Below, in pieces: positions 48,339-60,721 of a DNA stretch of 64,000 bases. The position numbers were made by a program, and so were the translations under genes. Within the stretch, counting starts at the first letter, position 1, and every line of letters begins with the position of its first letter. The stretch comes from Pseudomonas sp. 7SR1 (GTDB lineage: Bacteria > Pseudomonadota > Gammaproteobacteria > Pseudomonadales > Pseudomonadaceae): contig NZ_LT707064.1 in NCBI RefSeq assembly GCF_900156465.1, positions 2,636,501 through 2,700,500 on the forward strand, given 5' to 3'. The notes beneath the pieces were generated by a model. It was not told where the DNA came from, searched no databases, and saw nothing but the letters and a program-made list of their open reading frames with translations.

Positions 48339-49685
48339 GTGTCCCTGATCGCTTCTGACCACTTCCGCATCGTTGTCGGCCTCGGCAAGAGCGGCATGTC
48401 CCTGGTTCGCTTCCTGGCGAACCGGGGCGTGTCGTTTGCCGTGGCCGATACGCGGGAGAATCCACCTGAGCTTGCGACGTTGCGTCGCGACTATCCGCAG
48501 GTGGACGTGCGTTGTGGCGAGCTGGACGTCGAGTTCCTGTGCCGCGCCGATGAGCTCTACGTGAGTCCCGGCCTGGCCCTGGCGACGCCGGCCCTGCAGG
48601 CGGCCGCTGCCCGTGGCGTGAAATTGTCCGGTGACATCGAGCTGTTCGCCCGCAACGCCAAGGCGCCGATCGTTGCCATCAGCGGTTCCAACGCCAAGAG
48701 CACCGTCACCACCCTGGTGGGCGAGATGGCCGCGGCCGCCGGCAAGCGGGTCGCCGTCGGTGGCAACCTGGGCACTCCGGCCCTGGACCTGCTCAGCGAT
48801 GACGTCGAGCTGTATGTGATGGAGCTGTCGAGCTTCCAGCTCGAAACCACCGACCACCTGGGCGCCGAAGTGGCCACCGTGCTCAATATCAGCGAAGACC
48901 ACATGGACCGCTACAGCGGCCTGCCGGCCTATCACCTGGCCAAGCACCGGATCTTCCGGGGCGCCCGGCAAGTGGTGTTCAACCGCCAGGATGCCCTGAC
49001 CCGCCCGTTGTTGGGCGAGGGCATGCCGTGCTGGTCCTTTGGCCTGGGGGTACCGGACTTCAAAGGGTTCGGGTTGCGCGAAGAGAATGGCGAGAAATAC
49101 CTGGCCTTCGAATTCCAGAACCTGATGCCGGTGCGCGAGCTCAAGATCCGTGGCGCCCATAACCAGGCCAATGCCCTGGCGGCGTTGGCCCTTGGACATG
49201 CGGTCGGCCTGCCGTTCGATGCCATGCTCTCGGCCCTGCGGACCTTCGCCGGGCTCGAGCACCGTTGCCAGTGGGTGCGCGACCTCGATGGCGTGGCCTG
49301 GTACAACGATTCCAAGGCCACCAACGTCGGCGCTGCGCTGGCCGCCATCGAAGGCCTGGGCGCGGACATCCAGGGCAAGCTCGTGCTGATCGCCGGCGGC
49401 GACGGCAAGGGCGCCGACTTCAAGGACCTGCGCGATCCGGTGGCGGCCAACTGCCGCGCCGTGGTGCTGATGGGGCGTGACCGCGAATTGATTGCCCAGG
49501 CCATCGGCGATGCCGTGCCGCTGGTTCGCGTCGACTCCCTGGACGAGGCCGTGCGGCAATGTCGCGCCCTTGCCCAGCCGGGCGACGCGGTGCTGTTGTC
49601 GCCGGCCTGCGCCAGTTTCGACATGTTCAAGAACTACGAAGAGCGTGGGCAGCTGTTTGCCCGGGCGGCGGAGGACTTGGCATGA
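48339..49685 (+). CDS. murD: UDP-MurNAc-alanine--D-glutamate ligase MurD
   Basis: A 448-residue Mur ligase that adds D-Glu to UDP-MurNAc-L-Ala. The ATP loop reads SGSNAKSTVTT (about 112-122), with Ala where the common sequence has Gly (GSNGKST). I recall the same Ala in other pseudomonads. HNQANALAALA near 273 and YNDSKATN near 322 are the other family blocks. The GTG at 48339 follows mraY by five bases. ftsW overlaps its stop by four. Confidence 0.95.
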   Translation: MSLIASDHFRIVVGLGKSGMSLVRFLANRGVSFAVADTRENPPELATLRRDYPQVDVRCGELDVEFLCRADELYVSPGLALATPALQAAAARGVKLSGDIELFARNAKAPIVAISGSNAKSTVTTLVGEMAAAAGKRVAVGGNLGTPALDLLSDDVELYVMELSSFQLETTDHLGAEVATVLNISEDHMDRYSGLPAYHLAKHRIFRGARQVVFNRQDALTRPLLGEGMPCWSFGLGVPDFKGFGLREENGEKYLAFEFQNLMPVRELKIRGAHNQANALAALALGHAVGLPFDAMLSALRTFAGLEHRCQWVRDLDGVAWYNDSKATNVGAALAAIEGLGADIQGKLVLIAGGDGKGADFKDLRDPVAANCRAVVLMGRDRELIAQAIGDAVPLVRVDSLDEAVRQCRALAQPGDAVLLSPACASFDMFKNYEERGQLFARAAEDLA

Positions 49686-50899
49686 GCCTCATGAATATCA
49701 TCAAGCCGTACCCGTCGCCGTTGATCACCGGCCGTGGCATCGACCTGGACTTCCCGATGCTTGCCGGCTGCCTGGCGCTGCTGGGCCTGGGCCTGGTGAT
49801 GATCACTTCGGCGTCCTCGGAAGTGGCCGCGGTGCAATCGGGCAACACGCTTTACCACATGATCCGTCACCTGATCTATCTGGTGATCGGCCTGGGCGCG
49901 TGCATCGTCACCATGATGGTGCCGATCGCCACCTGGCAACGCCTGGGCTGGATGATGCTGCTCGGCGCCTTTGGCCTGCTGGTGCTGGTGCTGGTGCCGG
50001 GGATCGGTCGCGAGGTCAACGGTTCGATGCGCTGGATCGGCTTCAGCTTCTTCAACGTGCAGCCTTCGGAAATCGCCAAGGTCTTCGTGGTGCTCTTCCT
50101 GGCCGGCTACCTGGTGCGGCGCCAGAAGGAAGTGCGCGAGAGCTGGATGGGCTTCTTCAAGCCATTCATCGTCCTGCTGCCCATGGCGGGCCTGTTGCTG
50201 ATGGAGCCGGACTTCGGTGCCACGGTGGTGATGATGGGCGCTGCGGCGGCCATGCTGTTCCTGGGGGGCGTCGGACTGTTCCGTTTCATCCTGATGGTGG
50301 CGCTGGCGGTCGCGGCCGTGACCGTACTGGTACAGGCGCAGCCCTACCGGATGGCGCGCCTGATCACCTTCACCGACCCGTGGGCCGACCAGTTCGGTTC
50401 CGGCTACCAGCTGACCCAGGCCCTGATCGCCTTCGGGCGCGGGGAGTGGCTGGGTGTTGGGCTGGGCAACAGCGTGCAGAAGCAATTCTACCTGCCGGAA
50501 GCCCACACCGACTTCGTGTTCTCGGTCCTGGCCGAGGAGCTGGGCGTGGTGGGTTCGCTGTGCACCGTCGCGCTGTTCGTCTTCGTCTGCGTGCGGGGCA
50601 TGTACATCGGCCTGTGGGCCGAGAAAGCCAAACAGTTTTTCGCCGCGTACGTGGCGTACGGCCTGTCGTTCCTGTGGATCGGTCAATTTTTGATCAATAT
50701 CGGGGTGAACGTCGGCCTGTTGCCGACCAAGGGCCTGACCCTGCCATTTCTCAGCTATGGCGGCAGTTCCCTGGTGATCTGCTGCGCCTGCCTGGGCCTG
50801 CTGCTACGCATTGAATGGGAAAGCCGGACTCACCTGGGCAGCGAAGAAATGGAATTCCATGAAAGCGACTTCGCCGAGGAGCCGACTCATGGGCGCTAA
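49682..50899 (+). CDS. ftsW: septal peptidoglycan polymerase FtsW
   Basis: A 405-residue SEDS-family glycosyltransferase with about ten transmembrane helices that polymerises lipid II at the septum together with FtsI. Conserved features are NGSMRWIGFSFFNVQPSEIAK (about 115-135, in two parts), SGYQLTQALIAFGRGE and the C-terminal GLTLPFLSYGGSS. The catalytic Asp is expected in the extracellular segment near EAHTDFVFSVLAEE. It starts within the murD stop, and murG begins eleven bases before its own stop. Confidence 0.95.
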   Translation: MSLMNIIKPYPSPLITGRGIDLDFPMLAGCLALLGLGLVMITSASSEVAAVQSGNTLYHMIRHLIYLVIGLGACIVTMMVPIATWQRLGWMMLLGAFGLLVLVLVPGIGREVNGSMRWIGFSFFNVQPSEIAKVFVVLFLAGYLVRRQKEVRESWMGFFKPFIVLLPMAGLLLMEPDFGATVVMMGAAAAMLFLGGVGLFRFILMVALAVAAVTVLVQAQPYRMARLITFTDPWADQFGSGYQLTQALIAFGRGEWLGVGLGNSVQKQFYLPEAHTDFVFSVLAEELGVVGSLCTVALFVFVCVRGMYIGLWAEKAKQFFAAYVAYGLSFLWIGQFLINIGVNVGLLPTKGLTLPFLSYGGSSLVICCACLGLLLRIEWESRTHLGSEEMEFHESDFAEEPTHGR

Positions 50900-51951
50900 C
50901 GTGCTGATCATGGCGGGCGGTACCGGCGGGCACGTGTTCCCGGCGCTGGCCTGTGCCCGTGAGTTCCAGGCCCGTGGCTACACCGTGCACTGGCTGGGCA
51001 CGCCGCGGGGCATCGAGAACGAGCTGGTGCCCGGCGCCGGCCTGGAGCTGCACCGGATCGACGCCAGCGGGCTGCGAGGCAAGGGCCGGTTGTCGTTGCT
51101 CAAGGCGCCACTGATGCTGCTCAGGTCGATCTGGCAGGCGCGGGCGATCATTCGGCGGCTGCGGCCGGTATGCGTGGTGGGGTTTGGCGGTTATGTGACC
51201 GGTCCCGGTGGTGTCGCGGCGAAACTGGCCGGCGTACCGGTGATCGTTCACGAGCAGAACGCCGTGGCCGGTACCGCCAATCGGTTACTCGTGCCGTTGG
51301 CCGCCCGGGTCTGTGAAGCCTTTCCCGACACCTTTACCCTGTCGGGCAGCCGGCGCACCACCGGCAATCCGGTGCGTACCGAGCTGTTTCTCGATACACC
51401 GCGCCCGGCCCTGGCCGGACGCAAGGCGCGTTTGCTGGTCCTGGGCGGAAGCCTGGGAGCGGAACCGTTGAACAAGCTGCTGCCCGAAGCCTTGTCGCAG
51501 GTCGCCCCCGAACTGCGGCCGGAAGTGTTTCATCAGGCCGGCAGGAACCACGATGAAGTGACCGCCGAGCGCTACCGCGCCGCAGGCGTCGAGGCGCAAG
51601 TGCAGCCTTTCATCAAAGACATGGCCCAGGCCTATGGCTGGGCCGACCTGGTGATCTGTCGCGCAGGCGCGCTGACCATCAGTGAACTGGCTGCCGCCGG
51701 TCTGCCCTCGATGCTGGTGCCTCTGCCCCACGCCATCGACGATCACCAGACCCGTAATGCCGATTATTTGGCCCGTGAAGGCGCTGCCTTCCTGATGCCG
51801 CAAAGAACGACTGGCGCCGCGGATCTCGCCGCGCGCCTGACAGAGGTATTGATGCAGCCGCAACGACTCGAAGACATGGCCCGCGCCGCGCGCCGCCTGG
51901 CCAAACCCGATGCTACGACCCAAGTGGTCGATACCTGCCTGGAGGTGGCCC

Positions 51952-51959
<8 letters not shown>
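50889..51959 (+). CDS. murG: UDP-GlcNAc transferase MurG
   Basis: A 356-residue membrane-associated glycosyltransferase (GT28) that turns lipid I into lipid II. The N-terminal motif [12 protein letters not shown] is at about 9-20, [11 protein letters not shown] about 99-109 and the UDP-GlcNAc-binding region [15 protein letters not shown] near 255. The ATG overlaps the 3' end of ftsW by 11 bases. Confidence 0.95.
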
Positions 51960-54374
<2,415 letters not shown>

Positions 54375-54376
54375 GC

Positions 54377-55243
54377 ATGCAAGGCGCATCGCTTCGTCAT
54401 CAGCCCTCCGCACCCGGCCGCAAGCCGGTGCCGCGGGGTGCCAGCCGAATGGTGGCCAAGGAGCCGATGTCGGCGCGCCTGCCGAAAGCCAATTTTGGTT
54501 TCCTGAAGAGCCTGTTCTGGCCGGTACTGCTGGTGGCGTTGGGGTTCGGTACGTATGAAGGGGCGCAACGGCTGCTGCCCTATGCCGACCGGCCGATCGC
54601 GCGGATCAACGTCCAGGGCGACCTGAGCTACATCAGCCAGCAAGCGGTGCAGCAGCGGATCGCCCCGTTCGTGGCGTCGAGCTTCTTCACCATCGACCTG
54701 GCGGGCATGCGCACGGAGCTGGAGCAGATGCCCTGGATCGCCCACGCCGAGGTCCGCCGGGTGTGGCCCGACCAGGTGTCGATCCGCCTGGAGGAACAGC
54801 TGCCGGTGGCCCGTTGGGGCGACGAGTCGTTGCTGAACAACCAGGGGCAGGCGTTCACGCCACGGGAACTGGCCAACTACGAACATTTGCCACAGCTGTT
54901 CGGCCCTCAGCGGGCCCAGCAGCAGGTGATGCAGCAATACCAGGTGTTGAGTCAGATGTTGCGGCCGCTGGGCTTCTCCATCGCGCGCCTGGAATTGCGC
55001 GAGCGCGGCAGCTGGTTCCTGACCACTGGCGCGGGCAGCTCGGGACCGGGCATCGAGCTGTTGCTCGGTCGCGGCAACCTGGTGGAAAAGATGCGCCGCT
55101 TCATCGCCATCTATGACAAGACGCTCAAAGAACAGATTACGAACATCGCGCGCATCGATCTGCGCTATGCCAACGGCCTGGCCGTCGGCTGGCGGGAACC
55201 TGTGGCGCCCACGACGGCCGAACCCGCCGTCGCGAAGAATTAA
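54377..55243 (+). CDS. ftsQ: cell division protein FtsQ
   Basis: A 288-residue bitopic protein. It has a long basic cytoplasmic tail of about 43 residues, one transmembrane helix (about 46-62, [12 protein letters not shown]), and a periplasmic POTRA domain (about 75-145, [12 protein letters not shown]) plus beta domain. It recruits FtsB/FtsL to the divisome. The start is ATG two bases after the ddlB stop. Confidence 0.92.
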   Translation: MQGASLRHQPSAPGRKPVPRGASRMVAKEPMSARLPKANFGFLKSLFWPVLLVALGFGTYEGAQRLLPYADRPIARINVQGDLSYISQQAVQQRIAPFVASSFFTIDLAGMRTELEQMPWIAHAEVRRVWPDQVSIRLEEQLPVARWGDESLLNNQGQAFTPRELANYEHLPQLFGPQRAQQQVMQQYQVLSQMLRPLGFSIARLELRERGSWFLTTGAGSSGPGIELLLGRGNLVEKMRRFIAIYDKTLKEQITNIARIDLRYANGLAVGWREPVAPTTAEPAVAKN

Positions 55244-55258
55244 GAAGAGGCAGGACCC

Positions 55259-56518
55259 ATGGCAAACGTGCAAAGCGGAAAAATGATCGTCGGGCTGGAT
55301 ATCGGCACTTCCAAGGTGGTTGCGCTGGTAGGTGAGGTCGCGGACGACGGCACGCTGGTCATCGTCGGGATCGGCACCCATCCGTCCCGCGGCTTGAAGA
55401 AAGGCGTGGTGGTGAACATCGAGTCCACCGTGCAGTCGATCCAGCGCGCCATCGAAGAGGCGCAACTGATGGCCGGTTGCCGGATCCACTCGGCGTTCGT
55501 CGGCGTGGCGGGCAATCACATCCGCAGCCTGAACTCCCACGGTATCGTGGCGATCCGTGATCGCGAAGTCAGCTCCGCCGACCTCGAGCGCGTACTGGAC
55601 GCGGCCCAGGCCGTGGCGATCCCGGCTGACCAGCGTGTGCTGCACACCCTGCCGCAGGACTACGTGATCGATAACCAGGAAGGCGTGCGCGAGCCCCTGG
55701 GCATGTCCGGCGTGCGCCTGGAAGCCAAGGTCCACGTGGTCACCTGCGCTGTTAACGCCGCGCAGAACATCGAGAAATGCGTGCGTCGCTGTGGCCTGGA
55801 GATCGACGACATCATCCTCGAGCAATTGGCCTCGGCCTATTCGGTGCTGACCGACGACGAGAAAGAACTGGGCGTGTGCCTGGTGGACATCGGCGGCGGC
55901 ACCACCGACATTGCGATCTTCACCGAAGGCGCCATCCGCCACACGGCCGTGATCCCGATTGCCGGCGACCAGGTGACCAACGACATCGCCATGGCGTTGC
56001 GCACCCCGACCCAGTACGCCGAGGAAATCAAGATCCGCTACGCCTGCGCCCTGGCGAAACTGGCTGGCGCCGGTGAAACCATCAAGGTGCCCAGCGTTGG
56101 CGACCGTCCGCCGCGCGAGTTGTCGCGCCAGGCCCTGGCCGAAGTGGTCGAGCCGCGTTACGACGAGCTGTTCACGCTGATCCAGGCCGAGCTGCGTCGC
56201 AGCGGCTACGAAGACCTGATCCCGGCCGGCATCGTGCTGACCGGTGGTACGTCGAAGATGGAAGGCGCGGTCGAGCTGGCCGAGGAGATCTTCCACATGC
56301 CGGTACGCCTGGGCGTGCCCCATGGCATCAAGGGCCTGGACGACGTGGTTCGCAACCCGATCTATTCCACGGGCGTGGGCCTGTTGATGTACGGCTTGCA
56401 GAAACAGTCCGACGGGATCTCGTTCTCGGGGATCGGCAGCCGCGACAGCTACAGCAGCGACGAGCCCAAGGCGCCGCTTTTCGAGCGGCTCCAGGCTTGG
56501 GTCAAAGGCAATTTCTGA
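55259..56518 (+). CDS. ftsA: cell division protein FtsA
   Basis: A 419-residue actin-like protein that binds ATP and tethers FtsZ to the membrane. Phosphate-binding loops are GLDIGTSKVVALVG (about 13-26) and VDIGGGTTDIAIF (about 209-221). The 1C domain is at about 85-165. The C-terminal amphipathic membrane helix is visible (PLFERLQAWVKGNF, last 14 residues). GAAGAGGCAGGACCC gives the ribosome binding site. It is followed by a 100-base gap before ftsZ. Confidence 0.96.
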   Translation: MANVQSGKMIVGLDIGTSKVVALVGEVADDGTLVIVGIGTHPSRGLKKGVVVNIESTVQSIQRAIEEAQLMAGCRIHSAFVGVAGNHIRSLNSHGIVAIRDREVSSADLERVLDAAQAVAIPADQRVLHTLPQDYVIDNQEGVREPLGMSGVRLEAKVHVVTCAVNAAQNIEKCVRRCGLEIDDIILEQLASAYSVLTDDEKELGVCLVDIGGGTTDIAIFTEGAIRHTAVIPIAGDQVTNDIAMALRTPTQYAEEIKIRYACALAKLAGAGETIKVPSVGDRPPRELSRQALAEVVEPRYDELFTLIQAELRRSGYEDLIPAGIVLTGGTSKMEGAVELAEEIFHMPVRLGVPHGIKGLDDVVRNPIYSTGVGLLMYGLQKQSDGISFSGIGSRDSYSSDEPKAPLFERLQAWVKGNF

Positions 56519-56618
56519 ACCAGGTTCAACACTTCAGGCGGCGAGTCTCAGGCTTGGCGCCGGAAGGCAGTAAAAACGCAGTAGGCGAAAAAAACTAGAG
56601 AATGTAAGGAGAGGGAAA

Positions 56619-57812
56619 ATGTTCGAACTCGTAGACAACATCCCCGCTAGCCCGGTTATCAAAGTAATCGGTGTCGGCGGTGGCGGCGGCAACGCTGTCA
56701 ATCACATGGTCAAGAGCAACATCGAAGGCGTCGAATTCATCTGCGCCAACACCGATGCTCAAGCGCTGAAGAACATTGGCGCGCGGACCATCCTGCAACT
56801 GGGTACCGGCGTGACCAAGGGCCTGGGTGCCGGCGCGAATCCCGAGGTTGGCCGTCAGGCTGCCCTGGAAGACCGCGAGCGCATCGCTGAAGTCCTGGCC
56901 GGCACCAACATGGTGTTCATCACCACTGGCATGGGGGGGGGTACCGGTACCGGTGCGGCGCCGATCATCGCCGAAGTGGCCAAGGAAATGGGCATCCTCA
57001 CCGTTGCGGTGGTGACCCGTCCGTTCCCGTTCGAAGGCCGCAAGCGCATGCAGATTGCCGATGAGGGCATCCGCGCGCTGAGCGAGAGCGTCGACTCGTT
57101 GATCACCATTCCCAACGAGAAGCTGCTGACCATCCTGGGCAAGGACGCCAGCCTGCTGTCGGCTTTCGCCAAGGCCGACGACGTACTGGCCGGTGCCGTT
57201 CGCGGTATCTCCGACATCATCAAGCGTCCGGGCATGATCAACGTCGACTTCGCCGACGTACGCACCGTGATGTCCGAAATGGGCATGGCGATGATGGGCA
57301 CTGGCTGCGCCAGCGGTCCGAACCGTGCTCGCGAGGCCACCGAAGCGGCCATCCGCAACCCGTTGCTCGAAGACGTGAACCTGCAAGGTGCTCGCGGCAT
57401 CCTGGTGAACATCACCGCCGGTCCCGACCTGTCCCTGGGCGAGTACTCCGACGTGGGTAGCATCATCGAGGCGTTCGCCTCCGACCACGCGATGGTCAAG
57501 GTCGGTACCGTGATCGATCCGGACATGCGTGACGAGTTGCACGTGACCGTGGTTGCCACCGGTCTGGGCGCGAAGATCGAGAAGCCGATGAAGGTGATCG
57601 ACAACACCGTTCAAACCGCCATGGCCGCACAGCCTCAGCAGCAAGCCCCCGTTCGTCAGGAACAGCCTGCGGTGAACTACCGCGACCTGGACCGTCCGAC
57701 CGTCATGCGCAACCAGGCCCAGGCCGGTGCTGCGACTGCCGCGAAGATGAATCCGCAAGACGATCTGGATTACCTGGACATCCCGGCTTTCCTGCGTCGT
57801 CAGGCCGATTGA
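56619..57812 (+). CDS. ftsZ: cell division GTPase FtsZ
   Basis: A 397-residue tubulin-like GTPase that forms the Z ring. The tubulin signature GGGTGTG is at 106-112, the catalytic T7 loop is NVDFADV (208-214), and the C-terminal conserved peptide that binds FtsA and ZipA is LDYLDIPAFLRRQ. The signature is coded in part by ATG GGG GGG GGT, giving nine Gs in a row (56933-56941), while Gly elsewhere in this gene mostly uses GGC or GGT. AAGGAGAGGGAAA is a strong ribosome binding site, fitting the high level of this protein. The 100 bases upstream of ftsZ may hold a separate promoter. Confidence 0.97.
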   Translation: MFELVDNIPASPVIKVIGVGGGGGNAVNHMVKSNIEGVEFICANTDAQALKNIGARTILQLGTGVTKGLGAGANPEVGRQAALEDRERIAEVLAGTNMVFITTGMGGGTGTGAAPIIAEVAKEMGILTVAVVTRPFPFEGRKRMQIADEGIRALSESVDSLITIPNEKLLTILGKDASLLSAFAKADDVLAGAVRGISDIIKRPGMINVDFADVRTVMSEMGMAMMGTGCASGPNRAREATEAAIRNPLLEDVNLQGARGILVNITAGPDLSLGEYSDVGSIIEAFASDHAMVKVGTVIDPDMRDELHVTVVATGLGAKIEKPMKVIDNTVQTAMAAQPQQQAPVRQEQPAVNYRDLDRPTVMRNQAQAGAATAAKMNPQDDLDYLDIPAFLRRQAD

Positions 57813-57863
57813 TGAAATGTATCAGGGGGATACGGGTGATTGGTGTTCAGCAAAGGTCTGGTC

Positions 57864-57872
57864 TGCTATCAT
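57864..57872 (+). promoter_or_regulatory. extended -10 promoter of lpxC
   Basis: TGC TATCAT forms an extended -10 element 53 bases before the lpxC start, with TGTTCA (57844-57849) at a 17-base distance as weak -35. It would let lpxC be transcribed apart from the division cluster. Confidence 0.45.
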
Positions 57873-57888
57873 CGCCAGCCTTTGTTGA

Positions 57889-58836
<948 letters not shown>

Positions 58837-58858
58837 GCAAAAAACCTCTCTAGTTTTT

Positions 58859-58888
58859 TAAAGGCTGCCTTCGGGTGGCCTTTTTTTA
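58859..58888 (+). terminator. intrinsic terminator at the end of the division cluster
   Basis: AAAGGCTGCC, TTCG tetraloop, GGTGGCC and then TTTTTTT, with one bulge, 22 bases after the lpxC stop. Confidence 0.88.
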
Positions 58889-58914
58889 TGGATGTTTCCT
58901 GAGGATCGGATGAG

Positions 58915-58948
58915 CCCTGTGGCGAGGGATTTTTCCCTCGCTACAGGG
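58915..58948. repeat. short palindromic REP-like repeat
   Basis: CCCTGTGGCGAGGGA pairs with TCCCTCGCTACAGGG around TTTT, with one mismatch. It is the GTGGCGAGGG repeat class and lies between two convergent genes. Confidence 0.75.
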
Positions 58949-58979
58949 ACCGTATCCATCGCCTTTGGGGGCCGCGGTG

Positions 58980-60476
58980 TTACATCGCGCACACCACACG
59001 ATTGCGCCCGCTGGCCTTGGCCTGGTACAGCGCCTTGTCGGCGGCGAAGAGCAACTCTTCAAGTTCGCCATAAGGGCCCTGGGCCCAGGTGGCGATGCCG
59101 ATGCTGACCGTCATGGGGCCGTCGCCCGGGATCCTGGGTGGCTTCTGCTCTACGGCTTCGCGAATGTGCTGCGCCATGGCAAATGCCCCGGCGGTGGTGG
59201 TCTCCGGCAATACCACCGAAAATTCCTCGCCACCGTAGCGTGCCGCCAGGTCGGCGGGCCGTCGTACGTGCTCGCCGATCAGCTGCGCCAGGGCCTGCAG
59301 GGCTTCGTCGCCACCCTGGTGGCCGTGGCGGTCGTTGAACGCCTTGAAATGATCCGCATCGATCATCAGGACCGACAACGGTTGGCCCGAACGTTGGGCC
59401 CGCAGCCACTCCTGTTGCAGCGTTTCATCCAGGGTGCGTCGATTGGCGAGGCCCGTCAGGGCGTCGGTGGAGGCCTGCTGGGCCAGTTCACGCTCGGCAC
59501 TGTGGCGGCGCCTCAATTCACGCCGCAGGAGCCACGTCAGCCAGAGCAAGCCGATGCACAGCGCGCCGGTGGCGCCGCTGACCAACAGCGCCGTACGTTG
59601 CCATGAGGCGAATACCTCCTGGGAGGACAGCGCCACCACGACGATCAATGGCAAGTTCCCTACCTGGGAAAAGGTGTACAGGCGTTGCGTCTGATCGACA
59701 CTGGATACGCTGGTGAAACTGCCGTCGCCCTCGCGCAGGATGCGCATGAAATTCGGTCTGTTACTGAAGTCCTTGCCGATCATGTCCTCGGCCAGGGGCG
59801 GTTCCTGTGCCAACAGGAATCCGTCTCGACTGACCAGGTTGACCGTCCCGCCATGGCCAATGTTCAGGCTCTTGAACAACTGGCTGAAGTAGTTCAGGCG
59901 CATCGCCGCCTCGGCCACGCCGATGAACTCACCACGCTCGTCGTTGATTCGATAGCTGAAGCTGATACGCCAGTCGTGGGCGGCACTCCTGGAACGGAAC
60001 GGGCGGCTGATCATCATGCCCAGGTCCGGGTTCTGCCGATGGGACTGGAAATATTCCCGGTCGGCGTAGTTGCCTTTGCGTGGTTCGATGGAGGCGGAAT
60101 CGGCGATGACATCGCCATGCTTGTCCAGCAGCAGGATATCGCCCTTGTACGGCGCTGCGGTGGCGCGGTCGAACAGGGCCAGGTGGCGGACCGTCGGCGA
60201 AACCTCCTTCAGGTCATCGCGTTTTGCCGTGGCGATCAAGCCCTGCAGCGACAAGTCATAGAGCTCGACGTTGCGCAGCACATCGGCATCGATCAACTGC
60301 ACGATGTTGGTCGCTGCACGGGTGGCAGCCTGCTGGGCGCTGGCATGTTCGCGAATCAGCAGGAACGTGACGATGCTCAGGATGGCGATGACGACCAGTG
60401 AACTGGCCAGTACGAGTGCGCGTTCCGAAGGTTTGGAGGGTTGGGTGGTGCCGGGTGTCGCACTGCTTGCACTCAT
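58980..60476 (-). CDS. membrane diguanylate cyclase with a periplasmic sensor
   Basis: A 498-residue GGDEF protein that would make cyclic di-GMP. TM1 is at about 23-41, a PDC/Cache-like periplasmic domain at about 45-285, TM2 at about 290-315, and the GGDEF domain at about 340-495. The active site is GGEEF (415-419), and the inhibitory I-site RPAD lies five residues before it (406-409), so both catalysis and product feedback should be intact. LMIDADHFKAFND carries the metal-binding Asp. There is no EAL domain. The 245-base upstream gap shows no clear regulator site. The sensor's ligand is unknown. Confidence 0.9.
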   Translation of the reverse strand: MSASSATPGTTQPSKPSERALVLASSLVVIAILSIVTFLLIREHASAQQAATRAATNIVQLIDADVLRNVELYDLSLQGLIATAKRDDLKEVSPTVRHLALFDRATAAPYKGDILLLDKHGDVIADSASIEPRKGNYADREYFQSHRQNPDLGMMISRPFRSRSAAHDWRISFSYRINDERGEFIGVAEAAMRLNYFSQLFKSLNIGHGGTVNLVSRDGFLLAQEPPLAEDMIGKDFSNRPNFMRILREGDGSFTSVSSVDQTQRLYTFSQVGNLPLIVVVALSSQEVFASWQRTALLVSGATGALCIGLLWLTWLLRRELRRRHSAERELAQQASTDALTGLANRRTLDETLQQEWLRAQRSGQPLSVLMIDADHFKAFNDRHGHQGGDEALQALAQLIGEHVRRPADLAARYGGEEFSVVLPETTTAGAFAMAQHIREAVEQKPPRIPGDGPMTVSIGIATWAQGPYGELEELLFAADKALYQAKASGRNRVVCAM

Positions 60477-60721
60477 GGTTCCAATGTCTGCATTGTCATG
60501 TGGCAGGGATCCTTCCCAATGGGTTGCATAACGGGCAATGAACCAGATGCTGGCCTTTTGCTGATTGTGCTTGGATCGGTGGAAGCGGGCAATCGGTGTT
60601 CGTGCAATAGCCCCGGGATTGGCCTGAGCCTGGTTTGCGATTTTGATCGAGTTGGCTTTCGCCCAGCATTCAATGGCTGCAAAGGCCTGCGCTGGATGCC
60701 GTGGGAGCCTTTGGGAGGATG
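60477..60721. other. gap upstream of the diguanylate cyclase gene
   Basis: This 245-base stretch holds no supported gene and no strong hairpin. It carries the promoter region of the diguanylate cyclase and the end of the histidine kinase transcript, but I cannot point to clear elements. Confidence 0.4.
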
